The position numbers were made by a program, and so were the translations under genes. The notes below the pieces were generated by a model, which searched no databases, was not told the DNA's origin, and saw only the letters and a program-made list of their open reading frames with translations. From Vitis vinifera (lineage: Eukaryota > Streptophyta > Magnoliopsida > Vitales > Vitaceae), in the NCBI RefSeq assembly GCF_030704535.1, contig NC_081815.1, positions 16,605,001 to 16,669,000 on the forward strand: DNA of 64,000 nucleotides. Reading direction: 5' to 3'. Below are positions 45,022-57,668 of this stretch, piece by piece; within the stretch, counting starts at the first letter, position 1; the number at the start of each line of letters is the position of its first letter.

Positions 45022-47400
45022 GTGGACTATCAGTGCTGCCAGAAAGCTACAGCCAAGAAAGTTTAACACTAGTAGGATGCAAACCATCCCTAAAAAAGAG
45101 CTAAACCAAATCTTTTTTCATTTCTTCTTTTCTCCTTTTCGTTTGTTTATTTACATTATTATTGCTAATAATTTTCCCTTTTTTTTTTTTTTCTAAGATG
45201 TTAGGAGAATAGTGATTAAACTCTTCATCACGCAAAGGTGAGCAGGAAATTATTTCCTTCTCTTTCAGACACCTTTTTCTCAACCATGTATGTTTTACAG
45301 AAACCAAAATAAGATGTCATGCATGCACATGCAGGTTCTTTATTAACTGGGAGATTGGATCCTGATTCTTCAGACATGATCCAACTGCCACCGAAAAGAG
45401 TTGTTTACTAGAAATTCAAAATCATTAAATTTTCATTCAAGAACATTGTTCAGAAAGCATTTCTAGATTGGACCAGCAGAAAAAATTTGAGGCACCTCTT
45501 GACTTTGAGCTCATCAGCGCACAGAAATCATTTGGAGAGCTATGAACTAAATCCCAGAAAATCAATCAATTGGCATATGGCTGTTAGTGCATGAGCATTT
45601 ATCAACCATTCTGACAGAATTTTGAAAACATATGGAAAGGGATGAAATGTAAAAATGATTCACTATGTAAGTCAAAAAACTGCATATATGTTGGATTAAT
45701 TAACAGTAAATTATAAAGATGTATCTTTGTTGTGTTCAATTCCTCCTCCTTAGTAGAATAGCTGTATGCCAAATGTAAATTTAATAAGAAATGGTAATGA
45801 ACACGATTCTTGACTTAAAGTATGTCTTATGTCTTGGGTGATGAACACCTCGTTAGAGGTTTTCAAGTGATTTTCGAAGTATTTTCGCACAATTCACACC
45901 CCATGATCGCCCAATTTGGAGCTACCCTAGAAAGCCGAGCATTTTATGTTTACTATGTGTTTTTGGAGATGTTTTTGAATCTGCTTTCATTTAAATTTGG
46001 TGAATTTAAGAGTCCAATTAGTGTGCAGAACTGGGGCATATCAGAAAGCAAAGGTTGGAAACCCTAAATTCCCACCCTCAGCCATGAGGATTTGCTTTCC
46101 AAATGCCTTCCACACCCTTGGCCTGAAATTTGAGGTGTGTGAATTTTGGATTGTCTGGATTATTAGATCTCTACCTATGCTTTAAGATGCAGGTGTTCTA
46201 GAGGTTATTGATACTGGGCATGGGGTTAAATACCAAATTTCCAGATGAAGAACTGACTCAGTTTTTTCTCCATTTTGGAGGCCTTAAATTTTCTCATTCT
46301 TCTTCATGGATTAACCTAGATTAGTTTATGGTTTAGCTATTTTTTGGATTATTCTTGCTTTGTGCATCATCCATCTAACTATGGGACTCCATTTATGTTG
46401 TATTACTCCACATTTTCATATGTATTTTGGTAGTTTGGTTTCATTCATGGAGATATTTATGCTTTCTTTATTTAACTAGCTTCCTTGTGCTAGGGTGATG
46501 GCCACATAAGGCGTGAACTCCAATGGTTGTTTTGTATCAAACATTATGAGTTTAGTGTTGAAATCTACATTTTGGTTTATCCCTTGTTTTCAATCTTGTT
46601 TTAGATTATGAAGTGCTTAAGAAATACTATAGGTATTGAGTTTCACATCTCTTGACTTATGGCTGCTCTATCTTGATTTTAAAATTTTAGGGTTTGAGTT
46701 GGGATTTAGAGTGTGATTATTCTTCTTCCTTGAAGCCTTATTTTAAATTATGGAATACTTGTGGACACTTTGGGTGCTTAATTGTGTTGTTAATCACTTG
46801 GCTTTGTCATGACTTCTTTTCATAATTTTAGATCTTGAGTGGGCGATTTTGGAGTTTGGGTGTGTTTATTATTAGGGTTAAAACCATCTTGTAGAGAACA
46901 TGTTTCTGAAAATAGACAAGTGATTTTGAAGTTATATCTTCCAATTCTGTTCATTCCCTAGTGTGTTATATATATATATATATTTTACTTCAATATGCTT
47001 CAATTTCTCCTATGCTGAATTTGGAAAAACCTCTACACCAAACATTGTAGTAATTTCTAATCCATTTGACTTTCATTTACCTCTAACTTCCCCTTGATAA
47101 TCTATCTTCTTTTTCCCCATGAATTGACACTTGGTTCATTGGTTTTTTTTTTTTCTCTTTTGCAACCAAATCCTTGCACTTGAGGTAGAAGTGATCACCA
47201 TTTGTATATAAGATTATTAGACCAAGGTTTTATTAATCTCAATTTTAATCATAATAAAGCAAAGGTTAAACACACTAATGACTTTATTGTGTAAGTGCAT
47301 AGGATAAAAAAGATCATATCATTTGATATGTCAAAACTCAAGGTCTCTCCCATTGTAAGAAGCAAGAAAAATAGCAATATTTAAGGAGATACAATGAAGT

Positions 47401-47960
47401 CTAGAGTGGAAATAAAAAAGAAGATATTATCAAGATTAAAAAAGATCAAGTGCACTTCAAGAAGGTTTATCATTTTTAATTATAAGTTAATCTTATTTAA
47501 GATTGTAGGTGCATTAGTTTAGAATCGCATGCATATCTTATTTGAAGTGCTAACACTCCAAAGTTCATCTAATTGAAATCAAATTATTTTAAATCTTTTC
47601 AAAATTTGGATGGAGTATTTTCCATTTGAAAACCACCTTTTTTATTAACGTTTTCCATGCTTAAAAGGGTCTTCATAAAATAAAATAAAAATTGAATAAA
47701 GGAGCTTTGAGTATAATTAGCATTCTCAGCCTTGAGTGAATTATATATATACACCTCTAAAGATATATTATTGTTCACTTTTCAACTCTATGCTCTTATT
47801 TTCAAACTCTTGTAACAAAATTGTAGCTAAAATATCAAATTCATATTCAACTTTTTTGTTTTTTTATCACTTTCAATGGATCAAAATCAGAATTGATAGA
47901 AGCTATAAAAGCAAGACAATTTTCAATTTAGTCGTACCTATTATCTCTAGAGTTTGAGGA
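47401..47960. other. Spacer after unit D
   Basis: No gene found; AT-rich. Confidence 0.35.
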
Positions 47961-48300
47961 TTCACAATGATCCACTTGAGTCTGTATTTCCCTAGGCCCA
48001 TACAACCTTCTTAATATTCTTAGGACTTGGACAATCAGTGCAGGTGATGTGTCCTACCTCGCTACAATTAAAAGATTCAACATTCTTACCCTTAGATGAG
48101 GCTTTTTCTCTTCCTTGAGTTTGGTTTTTTGAAAATTATTTTTTGTGGCCTCAATATTTTTGAACTTTTTAGTTACTAAGGTTATATGATCGAGGATTAC
48201 AATATTATTGCTAGATAACTTAGAATTTTTCCCTATATTCTTGGAATCTTTGAAGGTGACCCGTATTTTATCCTAAGTTTATCATATCATCTATGTACAA
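47961..48300 (-). pseudogene. Copia gag zinc-knuckle fragment
   Basis: On the minus strand shows a knuckle-like FNCSEVGHITCTDC followed by PSPKNIKK, close to the FNCGGLGHFSTNC-PSPKDIKK region of the relic at 1662-4301. One Cys is changed and there is an extra residue before the last Cys. It is an isolated gag remnant of the SIRE-like kind. Confidence 0.65.
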
Positions 48301-48649
48301 ACAATTGATTAAAAAAGAATTATCAACTTGCTTACATTAAATGTGTTTATCATATTCATTGATCTTGAATCCTTTAGAGATCATTACTTGATCATATTTC
48401 TCATTGGTTTGCACTCAAATTTGCATCTCTATGTTCTCTTTTCGCAATCTCAAAAAATTTAGCTGCACATCTCTTTCCCTAAATAACTCAATTTGGTGTT
48501 AATTGAGAATACATGCTTGATGAATTTGATTTTTTTTTTTTTTAATTTATGTTTCACTATTCCTAGTTATCATCTGAGTATTGGAGTGTACAATAATCTA
48601 ATACAAGCAATAAAACTTTGCCCTCGGATAGTATGCATACTGTAAGATG
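48301..48649. other. Spacer, nothing recognised
   Basis: AT-rich with a poly-T run at 48530-48543; no feature supported. Confidence 0.35.
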
Positions 48650-48794
48650 GGAACATTTAGGTGGACACATTTTTGTGCCCTAGCAAAGTGCACCATACCC
48701 GGCACATTTTTGGGTCCTTAGAGTGCACACACCCAATATAGGCACATGTTATATTGCAAAGAATCAAAGTTGTGCCTCTTCAATATACACAAGC

Positions 48795-48890
48795 AAGGGC
48801 AGAGCTACATAGCCCCTAGAAGGGGCATGTACCTTCCACCCCTGAAATTAAAAATAAAAAATAAAAAATAATAGTTGAAAGGTGCCACTG
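48795..48890. mobile_element. 96-bp insertion with 9-bp target duplication
   Basis: Inserted in R1 copy 2 between two copies of TACACAAGC (48786-48794 and 48891-48899). R1 copy 1 has the uninterrupted form near 32575. The insert starts AAGGGCAGAGCTACATAGCC, has CCCCTAGAAGGGG and a TAAAAAATAAAAAA tract, and ends GGTGCCACTG. The class is uncertain. Confidence 0.7.
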
Positions 48891-48985
48891 TACACAAGCT
48901 ATGCTCATAGTCATAGATTTACAACTACACCCACATATTCCACACTCAACCGTACATATTCTAGCTTGAGTGTCCCTTGTTATAT

Positions 48986-49910
48986 GGAGGAAAATGTCTC
49001 GCCGATATATCGTGTATCGAGAGGGGTCGATACGATATTTCGTGGAAAAAAATCGGAAGGGAGAAATTTCTACAAAAATCGCCAAAAAATCACCGATATA
49101 TCGGCGATATATCGGTTCCAGGCGATAAATCGCTGATATAATGGGAAAAAGGGCCAAAAAAAAAAAATCGCCGATATTTTGGTCGGTCAATGCACTACAG
49201 TGTACCCTTAAAATTCTCCTTCTCTTGTGCTGTTGAAGGGATTCGAACCCGACCACCAGGGCAAGCATGCCCTTTGTTAAATATATTGCACTTAAAATAT
49301 ATATTCAAAGTCATCATGTAAAGAAAATTTTAAAAGAAAACTTTAGAGAGCAAATTAAATATAATTATTTTATAATTAAAAAAAAATCTTTTAATTGATT
49401 ACCAAAAATATAAAAATTATCATAATAATTTTCTTCATAGTGTTTTCAATATCAATAACGAATTAATTAAATATTAAAAAATTGTACATATATCATAATT
49501 TATTTTATATTATTTAATACAATTGAATTAAATGGATCATAATTTTAATATTAATATATATTTTTAAGTTAGACATATTATAATCAAATATCATAATATT
49601 ATTATGAAATAATATTTGATATAATTTAATAATAAATGTATACTTATAAAATTCATATTTTTATCTATGCATACGAAATTATTATCAAATATGATAAATC
49701 ATATTATACATATATCAATTTCTTTAATAAAACAACTTTAAATATCTATTATTCTAATTACATTTTTATGAAGTTTTTCTTGTATTTTTATAAATTTTGA
49801 TCAATTTTAGGCTTATCGATATTTTTTTCCAAAATATCAGTCGATATATCTTCGATATATCCGTAAAATCGAAGTACCGATATATCCGTCATTACCGATA
49901 TTTTCATCCT
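48986..49910. mobile_element. MULE-like element rich in CGATATATCG
   Basis: 925 bp inserted in R1 copy 2. Flanked by near-identical 9-mers, TTGTTATAT (48977-48985) and TGGTTATAT (49911-49919); R1 copy 1 reads CCCTTGTCATATCTC without it. Ends are loosely inverted: GGAGGAAAATG and, reversed, AGGATGAAAATA. Both terminal parts are packed with GATATATCG-type words; the middle is AT-rich and has no transposase. A 9-bp duplication fits Mutator-like elements. Confidence 0.65.
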
Positions 49911-50800
49911 TGGTTATATCTCAATCATTAAATTATTTCAACTACTTCCAAACCATACCACATCGCCACCTTTTCTAATGCTCCATTTTGGAGGGTATAA
50001 AAGCCCTTATTTTTGGCAACAAAGGGATCTCTCTCACTCTCTCTTACCTCTTCCTACAGAATTAAGAACTTTAGATGGTTTTAGGCTTGGTTTTCTTCTT
50101 TATTTTTTCTTGGTGATATTTAAGGATTGTAAAGCTTGAAGATCCATCAATGGAGGATTCCCGAGAAGTCATTCTTAGCTAGATTCTCTAACTAAGGGAA
50201 CCTTTTGATGTAAACTCTATGGGTACAATCTTTAAGTTTTCTTTGCTCTTTAATGCTTATGTGCTTAATCTATATTTGATTTGTATATTTACTAATCTTT
50301 ATTTTTTACTTAATTAATTGTTGTCGAATGCTTGTAGATCCATTATTCTCTTGACTTTGTTTCTTTTTCAAAACATCAAATGCCTAGGGTTCATGATCTC
50401 TTATGTACATTTGGTGTTTTCTTGAAACATCAAATGCTTAGGGTTAAGATATCCTTTGAGAAATGAAATAGATTTTTTCAGAGAGAATGAGAATCACAAC
50501 AATTCTTTCATTTTTCATTTTTTAAAAAAAATACTGATTCAAGTCTTCACTAATCATTTGACATGGGTTGAATGCAACATATTTGATAAAATGTCTCAAA
50601 GGATTTTCAAATCCAAATATTCTAATTGGCTCATCATAATGGGGTTCATTTTTGTTTTTCAATAAGTTATGCATTAGATCCCATGGAATGACCATCAAAG
50701 CTACATCTCTCTTAGTGATTTCTCTCTTCATTTTTAAAAACCCTAACCTCTATTTCACTTTATTTCATTTATTAAAAAATCTTTATACCACTAATTTGCT

Positions 50801-52925
50801 TCTAATATCTATACTAGTGTTATCTTTTAGAATTTTATTACTTGATTCATCATCAAGTAATCTTTTTGGTGATTTTAGTACCTTTTCTTTGCAAATAAAT
50901 TTCCTTAGGTAGTCTAGAACTAACTTCACATTAATCATATTTTTAAAAGTTTAGCTTCTCCTCTCTACTACACCATTGTGTTGCAGTGTATAAGGTGCTA
51001 TCGTTTGTTGGATGATACCATTTTGTTCACAAAATTTTGTTAAAGAGGTTAGTTATCAAAAGTCTTAATCTAATTGGTTTTCTACTTCATTTTTGTAAGG
51101 TTCAAATTTATTTAAAGTTTCATCCATAGAAGCAAGAAGATAACTCATGCAATATCTTGTATAATCATTAACTAAAGCAACAAAATATTTTTTACCTCCT
51201 CTAGTTGGAATATATTTAAGATCACATACATTTGAGTACATTAATTTTAGTGGAAATTAGGTATATATTTCAATATTTTAAAAAAGGTTTTCAACAAATT
51301 GATTTCAATGCAAGTTTCACACTAATATAATCCATCAATTTTTGCTTTAGGAATTAAATTTAAATTCATTAATTCAGCATGCCATAAAGACTAACATTAA
51401 AAAAAATACAAGCAAAAGAAACATTATGTATTAATATAATTATGAGATATATCATGTTTAAATAACAAAAAACATGTGTAAATCATTTTCCTACAAAGGC
51501 CGCATTTTTTATGATGGAACATTTACCTGATTCAATCTCTATCCTAAAACCCTTCTTGGACAACAAAGGTCCCAAGACCATATTTTAGTGCTTTAAATTA
51601 GGTTAGTATTTTTATTTCATTCATGTACTAGTTCCACTCAACCCTAAGGTTTTTCTTGAAAACTTAGTCCTTTTTGGTAGAAAGGCATGATGATGCATAA
51701 ATCTACAAGCTACTCAATACAACTTTGAGGTATTTTGTTGAGGAGCGCAGGGTATTATATCGTAAATGTAATAAAGAGTATAGGAACTGACTAGTATAAG
51801 ACCATTAGGTTATGTTTGGTTCCCAAAAAATACTAAGGAAAAAAAATAAGAAAAATGATTTTCTCATATTTAGTTGTCTTATGGAAAATATAAAAAAAAT
51901 CCAAATATAATTAAGATTAATTAGAAATTTATACATTTTCAAATTATTTAATTTTTATATCAAAGAGTTAAAATAAGTAAAATGACTTTGAAGTAGTATA
52001 TAAAAATAATTTATTGATTTTAAACTTATTTTTTATTTTCCTTCCCTTTTTCTTCTATTCCACTTTTCCTTTCTATTTTATTTCCCTCATATTTTTCCTC
52101 AAGTTTTCTAGGAATCAAATATAGCCTTAGGAACAGTGCATCCAAATCAAATAAAATTATGTACTTTTTGTTTAGATTTAATAGAGTTAATATTTTGTGA
52201 TCGTTTGACCTATGACTTTTTTCTTTTTGTTTTTTTTTTCAATCTGTAGAGTTTTTTTACGGGTGGTTCTCTCTTGTATATCTCTTATCCATTGCATAGA
52301 TAGAATATTCCAATTTGAATTAATTTACATCTAATAAAATTTGAATTAAAAATATTGGGATACAAAAAGCTTGGACTAACTATTGACTCTCCCCTAGGTA
52401 GATCAATTTGTCAATTATGAACAGACTTTCACATATTTTTCCTAGCAGCTCAATGCTTGTATTGAACATGCAGAACATGGCATAATTGTCCTTGCAGTGA
52501 ATCTCAGTCGAACCTTGCCTTTCCTAATTCCTTGAAATGTGGATGAATTCATGATAAATATTGAACTTTTTATCTCTAGTGTAAGAGGACAGTATACCTC
52601 TTTCTGAGCATGTGTATTTGATGGCGTCAATATCAATCCACGAATCCTTAGAGTTGCTTACCATTTGCTTGACATTTTTGTGAGAAAACAGCAGAAAGAT
52701 TTTCTATTTTAGTCATATTTGCTTGACCTTTTTCTAACTATCTGAACTCTCCTCACTTTAGAGTACTTCTTGTGGCCACAAACTTTTGCACAATGTCTAG
52801 TTTTCCCACAGACATAAGAGTTGCCTTTGAATTTATGGTGTTTCCCTTTAGGACCATAGAGAGAATTTTTCACTTTTTCATTTTCCTTCTAGGATGTGTA
52901 ATCGTCTTAGAATTAGAGTCATCAG
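50801..52925 (-). pseudogene. Copia relic of unit E
   Basis: Minus-strand Copia: a zinc-knuckle segment (about 52860-52740, VCGKTRHCAKVCGHKK, first Cys replaced), pre-integrase (about 51640-51450), integrase core (about 51250-50950) with YFVALVNDYTRY and CEQNGIIQQTIAPYT then QHNGVVE, and the integrase-RT linker down to about 50801. Interrupted by a MITE at 51808-52126. Compared with D it lacks a stretch of roughly 430 bp (the D sequence around 36560-37040). Confidence 0.85.
51808..52126. mobile_element. Tourist-like MITE in unit E
   Basis: 319 bp between GGTTATGTTTGGTTCCC and CTAGGAATCAAATATAGCC, with a TTA duplication (51805-51807 and 52127-52129). Inverted ends match over about 18 bp. F carries the same insertion; D has the empty site. 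Confidence 0.85.
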
Positions 52926-53216
52926 AGGTTAACAATTCATTGTGCAATGACTAAGCATGATTATCAGAAGATTAAGCATTTTGCCTTTTTCATCTTTTAT
53001 TTCTCAATCAAATCATCTACTCCAATGGACTAATCACTTTCAAATGCACACATCCATTTTAAGCTCTTACTTGGTAGAGTCACAACTCTTTAACCTTTTT
53101 AAATAATTTTCAAACTCAAGATGTCTCAAAAATTTAAGAAAATAAAATTCAAAATTGAAATAAATAAATTTTAACTTAATTATACACATGTTTTAAGTTT
53201 TAATGAAAGACTTTTA

Positions 53217-53842
53217 GGGTTCATTTGGTTCAACTTTTCAAAAGCTGAAAATTCTTTTTTAAACAAAATAAAAGTCTTTATGTTTATTTGAGTAATTTTG
53301 TTTAAAATGTTGATAGCTCATAAAAAAATCTTAATATGAAAGTAAAAAAAATTTGGTATTGGATCCACTCTTCTATTAGCATGAACATGAAATAGATTCT
53401 ATTTGTCTTGTTTATTCTTAAGAGAACCCCCCACCCAAACCATTCTTAAGACCGCCAAGCCCTCTCGAATGAGTTCTACTATAGAAGCTTTCAACGTACA
53501 CCCGGGGACAAATCTTTCACTCACTGAGAAGTGAAAACCTGAGACTAGATCGTCCTAAAGACAGATGCGATGGGAAGAAGTGGCATTTGGAAGTGTTGCT
53601 GACTTAACATTTAGATTTCGGCATAACAAAGCTTGCACTGTCTTTTTTTAGGCCCACAGTGTGCCATTGGTAATAATTCTTGTTACTTATCATAAAAGCT
53701 CTATTTTCACTCATTCAAAAGTTCTTTCATATCTAATCAAACATTTATAATGCTAATATTTTCCTTTAAAAATTGTAACTTTGGCTTCAGTTTCAACTTC
53801 CAATTAAAGCCAAGAACAAGAAGCTATCCCAAACAGGGCTCA
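53217..53842. mobile_element. Tourist-like MITE in unit E, interrupted
   Basis: Ortholog of the MITE at 43253-43554, with TTA flanks at 53214-53216 and 53843-53845. It is split by the GC-richer block at about 53355-53678. Confidence 0.7.
53355..53678. other. GC-richer insertion, possible organelle DNA
   Basis: About 320 bp absent from the equivalent place in unit D. GC is about 45 % by hand count of 53401-53580, against about 30 % around it. It contains ACCCGGGGACAAATC, GGCATTTGGAAGTG and TAGGCCCACAGTGTGCC. No TE ends, frame or poly-A are visible. The base composition and clean insertion are like plant mitochondrial DNA in the nucleus, but I do not recognise a mitochondrial gene. Confidence 0.4.
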
Positions 53843-54382
53843 TTAAGCTTAAACTACTTATAGTAAAAGTTAAATATTTAAACTAAATAGTTTAGTGTTC
53901 AGGCACTCAATAATACTCCACGATTAATCATTCATTACGTCACGATGTATGATTATCAGAATATTGAGAATTAAGGCTTTCTCAGCCATTTTGACTGAAG
54001 GTAGCTTACACTTGATTTTGATTAATTTTTCAACAATATCATCTACTCAAATGGACTAGTCACTTTGCATGCACAACTTCTTACTTTGAACAGCTCAAAC
54101 ACCATTTGTCTACTTGGTTACGTTGCTGGCAGTTTATGCGGTCTATCAACAAGCGGACGTGAAAATAAAATTCAAAAACCACTTTAATTATCTGAAGGCA
54201 TTTACAAATTTCCTTGATGATTATTCTTTTTCTCATAAGATAGCTACAAAAATATCGACACGTATACCACAAATTAAATTCCAACCATGAACGATCCTCC
54301 TCTTTCAAGCAGACGCAAATCCAAGATATTCTATTCCCATATTCATAATCTAGCATTTCAGCCAACCCTCTCTCCACCATAC

Positions 54383-54393
54383 AGGGGTCCATA
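54383..54393 (+). promoter_or_regulatory. Conserved upstream block of MIR169 E
   Basis: AGGGGTCCATA, 168 bp before the TATA box. Confidence 0.5.
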
Positions 54394-54550
54394 TTTCTCA
54401 TGTTGAGCAAGAAATTGGCACAAGTATAAGAAAAAGCTTATGGATAAAACGAGAATATGAATGATTCCCTTTAGGTCGCACTACGAGCACTTGCCTTAGG
54501 CAGTCAACCCGTATAGAGAATAATTTGGATGTCAACATTCCTTCTCTGCC

Positions 54551-54558
54551 TATATAAA
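54551..54558 (+). promoter_or_regulatory. MIR169: TATA box of MIR169 E
   Basis: TATATAAA, 186 bp before the mature miRNA. Confidence 0.72.
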
Positions 54559-54702
54559 TGCCAGCAATGTTGCATTACAAGGCAAGGATTTGAGAAGCTA
54601 GGGATACAACATCAAATTAGTCCTAGCTCCTCCACTTTTTTCAGATGTGGAAATTAATTTCAAAAAGTTCCCAGGTGCTTGATTACTTGGTTTTGTGTCC
54701 TA

Positions 54703-54855
54703 AGAGTTTTGCATGAAGAAGTAGAGAGGGTGGAATTGAGTCAAGGATGACTTGCCGTTATATATTTGCAGAAGGGCACGCAGGGGCCTTTAGCTATGTG
54801 TTACCGGCAAGTTGACTTGACTCTGTTTGGCCCTCTCCTTCTCATGTGAAGCTCT
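54703..54855 (+). ncRNA. MIR169: MIR169 precursor hairpin, copy E
   Basis: The mature miRNA at 54737-54757 starts T then GAGTCAAGGATGACTTGCCG, followed by T where D and F have A. The star arm at 54805-54824 is CGGCAAGTTGACTTGACTCT. The stem runs out to AGAGTTTTGCATGAAG against CTTCTCATGTGAAGCTCT; the loop contains TATATATTTGCAG. I recall a UGAGUC-type miR169 in grapevine matching this. Differences from D are few and mostly in the loop and at the base just outside the mature 3' end. It lies in tandem unit E with its own TATA box. Confidence 0.94.
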
Positions 54856-57633
54856 GTGGACTATCGATCGGTTCTGCCAGAAAGCTATCACCAAGAAAGT
54901 GTAACACTAGTAGGGTCCAAACCATGGCTAAACCAAGAGCTAAAACAAATCTTTTTTTCGTTTCTTCTTTTCTCCTTTTCCTTTGTTTATTTACATTATT
55001 ATTGTTATTAATTTTCCTCTTTTTTTTTTTTTGGGTAACGTGTTAGGAGAATATAGTGATTAAACTCTTGATCATGCAAAGGTGAGCATGAAAATATTTT
55101 CTTCTCTTTCATACCTCTTTTTTCTCAACTATATATGTTTTACATATACCAAAATAAGCCGTCATGCATGCTCATGCAGGTTCTTTATTAACCGGGAGAT
55201 TGGATCCCGATTCTTCAGTCATGATCCAAGTGCCACCAAAGAGAGTTGTTTACTATAAATTCAAAATCATTAAATTTTCATTCAAGAACATTGTTCAGAA
55301 AGCATTTCTAGATTGGACCAGCAGAAAAAAATGAGGCACCTCTTGACTTTGGAGCTCATCAGCGCACAGATATCATTTGGAGAGCTATGAACTAAATCCC
55401 AGAAAGCCAATCAATTGACATATGGCTGCTAGTGCATGAGCATCTATCAACCATGCTGACAGAATTTTGAAGGCATATAGAAAGGGATGGAATGTAAAAA
55501 TGATTTACTATGTAAGTCAAAAAACTACATAAATGTTGGATTAATTAACAGTAAATTATAAAGATGTATCTTTGTTGTGTTCAATTCCCCCTCCTTAGTA
55601 GAATAGCTGTATGTCAAATATAAATTTAATAAGAAATGGTAATGAACACGATTCTTGACTTACAGTATGTCTTGGGTGATGAACACCTCGCTAGTGGTTT
55701 TCAAGTGATTTTGGAAGTATTTTCGTGCTATTCACACCCCATGATCGCCCAATTTGGAGCTACCCTAGAAAGCCGAGCTCTTTTATGTTTACTATGTGTT
55801 TTTGGAGATGTTTTTTAATCTGCTTTCATTTAAATTTGGTGAGTTTAAAAGTCCAACTAGTGTCCAGAACTGGGGCATATCAGAAAGCAAAGGTTGGAAA
55901 CCCTAGATTCCCACCTTCAGCCATGAGGATTTGCTTTCCAAATGCCTTCCTGAAGTATTATCTTTTGATGCCCTCATCTTAATTTCACAACTCGAATCCA
56001 TACCCTTGCCCTGAAATTTGAGGTGTGTGAATTTTGGGTTGTTTGGATCATTAGATCTCCACTTATGCTTTAAGATGGAGGTGTTTTAGAGGTTATTGAT
56101 ACTGGGCATGGGGTTAAATACCAAATTTCCAGATGAAGAACCAACTCAGTTTTTTCTCCATTTTGGAGGCCTCTTGTCCTTTGTCACTTCTAGGGTTTAA
56201 ATTTTCTCATTCTCCTTCATGGATTAACCCAGATAAATTTATGGTTTAGCTCTAGTTTGGATTATTCTTGCTTTGTGCATCATCCATCTAACTATGGGAC
56301 TCCATTTATGTAGTATTACTCCACATTTTCATATGTATTTTGGTAGTTTGGTTTCAATAATGGAGATATTTATGCTTTCTTTATTTAACTAGCTTCCTTG
56401 TGCTAGGGTGATGGCCACATAAGGCGTGAACTCCAATGGTTGCATGTTTTGTATCAAACATTATGAGTTTAAGGTTGAAATCTACATTTTGTTTTTGTAT
56501 TTATGCTTTATCCCTTGTTTTCAACCCTTGTTTTAGATTATGAAGTGCTTAAGAAATACTTTAGGTGTTTGAGTTTTGAGTTATTCTTCTTCCTTGAAGC
56601 CTTACTTTAAATTATGGAATACTTGTGGACACTTTGGGTGCTTAATTGTGTTGTTAATCACTTGGTTTTGTCATGACTTCTTTTCATAATTTTAGATCTT
56701 GAGTTGGTGATTTTGAAGTTTGTGTGTTTATTATCAGAGGCAAAACATCTTGTAGAGAACATGTTTCTGAAAATGAAAAAGTGATTTTAAAGTTATATCT
56801 TAAAATTTTAGTCAGTCGCTTCCCTTATTATATTTGGTGTTTGGTGCATAAGAACTTGGGAGGGAACTCTAAAAGGATGTTCATTCCCTAGTGTGTTTTA
56901 TATTTTTTTTTAATTACTTCAATATGCTTCAATTTCTCCTATCTTTTGAAAAACGTCAACACCAACCATTCTACTAATTTCTATCCATTTCACTTTCATT
57001 TATCTCTAACATCCTCTCGATACTCTCTCTTCTTCTTTTTCCCCGTGGATCGACACTTGGCTCATTGTTTTTTTTTTTTTCCTTTTGCAACCAAATCCTT
57101 GCACTTAAGGTAGAAGTGATCACCATTTGTATATAAGATTATTAGAACTAAATTCATAATAATCATATTTTTTAAAGTTTTGCTTCTCCTTTCTACTACA
57201 CCATTGTGTGGTGGTGTATAAGGTGCTATCGTTTGTTGGATGATACCATTTTGTTCACGAAAATTAGTTAAACTTGTTATTAATTTATCGAAGGTTTCAA
57301 TATAATTGGTTTTTTACTTCATTTTTTTAAGATTTAAATTTATCAAAAGTTTCATCCATAGAAGCAAGAAGATAAATCATGCAATATCTTGTATAATCAT
57401 TAACTAAAGTAACAAAATATTTTTTACCTCCTCTAATTGGAATATATTTAAGTTCACACACATTTGGTATATATTTCAATATTTTTAAAAGGTTATTAAC
57501 GAATTTATTTCAATGCAAGTTTCACACTTACATAATCCATCAATTTTAGACTTAGGAATTAAATTTAAATTCATTAATTTAGTCTCGTGCCATAAAGAGT
57601 AGCATTAAAAAAATATAAGCAAAAAAAACATTA

Positions 57634-57668
<35 letters not shown>

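Larger units (their letters stand above)
42930..47400 (+). repeat. MIR169 duplicated unit D
   Basis: Shared with unit E from 52926 and unit F from about 59563, including 1.3 kb upstream of the promoter, the hairpin and about 2.2 kb downstream to 47390. Downstream the blocks GAACACCTCGTTAGAGG, CACCCCATGATCGCCCAATT and GAGGATTTGCTTTCCAAATG recur in all three. They look like old shared intergenic or repeat sequence; the short frames do not stay open in all copies, so I do not call a gene. Confidence 0.8.
48650..50800 (+). repeat. Dispersed repeat R1, copy 2 (with two insertions)
   Basis: Paralog of 32430-33405, about twice as long because of inserted blocks at 48795-48890 and 48986-49910. Outside these, landmarks keep the same order (TTGTGCCTCTTCAATATACACAAG, TTATATCTCAATCATTAAAT, AAAGCCCTTATTTTTGGCAAC, TGATGTAAACTCTATGGGTAC). 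An extra stretch near 50385-50450 repeats CATCAAATGCCTAGGGTT. Confidence 0.7.
50916..57143 (+). repeat. Tandem unit E (6,228 bp)
   Basis: Direct repeat with unit F, which starts at 57144. The breakpoint word AGAACTAA is present at 50916 inside the Copia integrase relic and again at 57144, where it is joined to the end of the MIR169 downstream sequence. The unit contains the Copia relic, MITEs, MIR169 E and its downstream region. Confidence 0.85.

Noticed and set aside
45822..46067. Conserved open frame downstream of MIR169 D (also at 55636-55982 and near 61305)
   Set aside because: The frame is not kept in all copies (stops and indels in E and F), so the similarity reflects the duplicated units rather than a gene.
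49225..49265. tRNA-like GGGTTCGAATCCC (B-box form, minus strand)
   Set aside because: Only the T-arm-like part is present; no acceptor, D-arm or A box at proper distance. It lies inside the MULE-like element, so it is not a tRNA gene.
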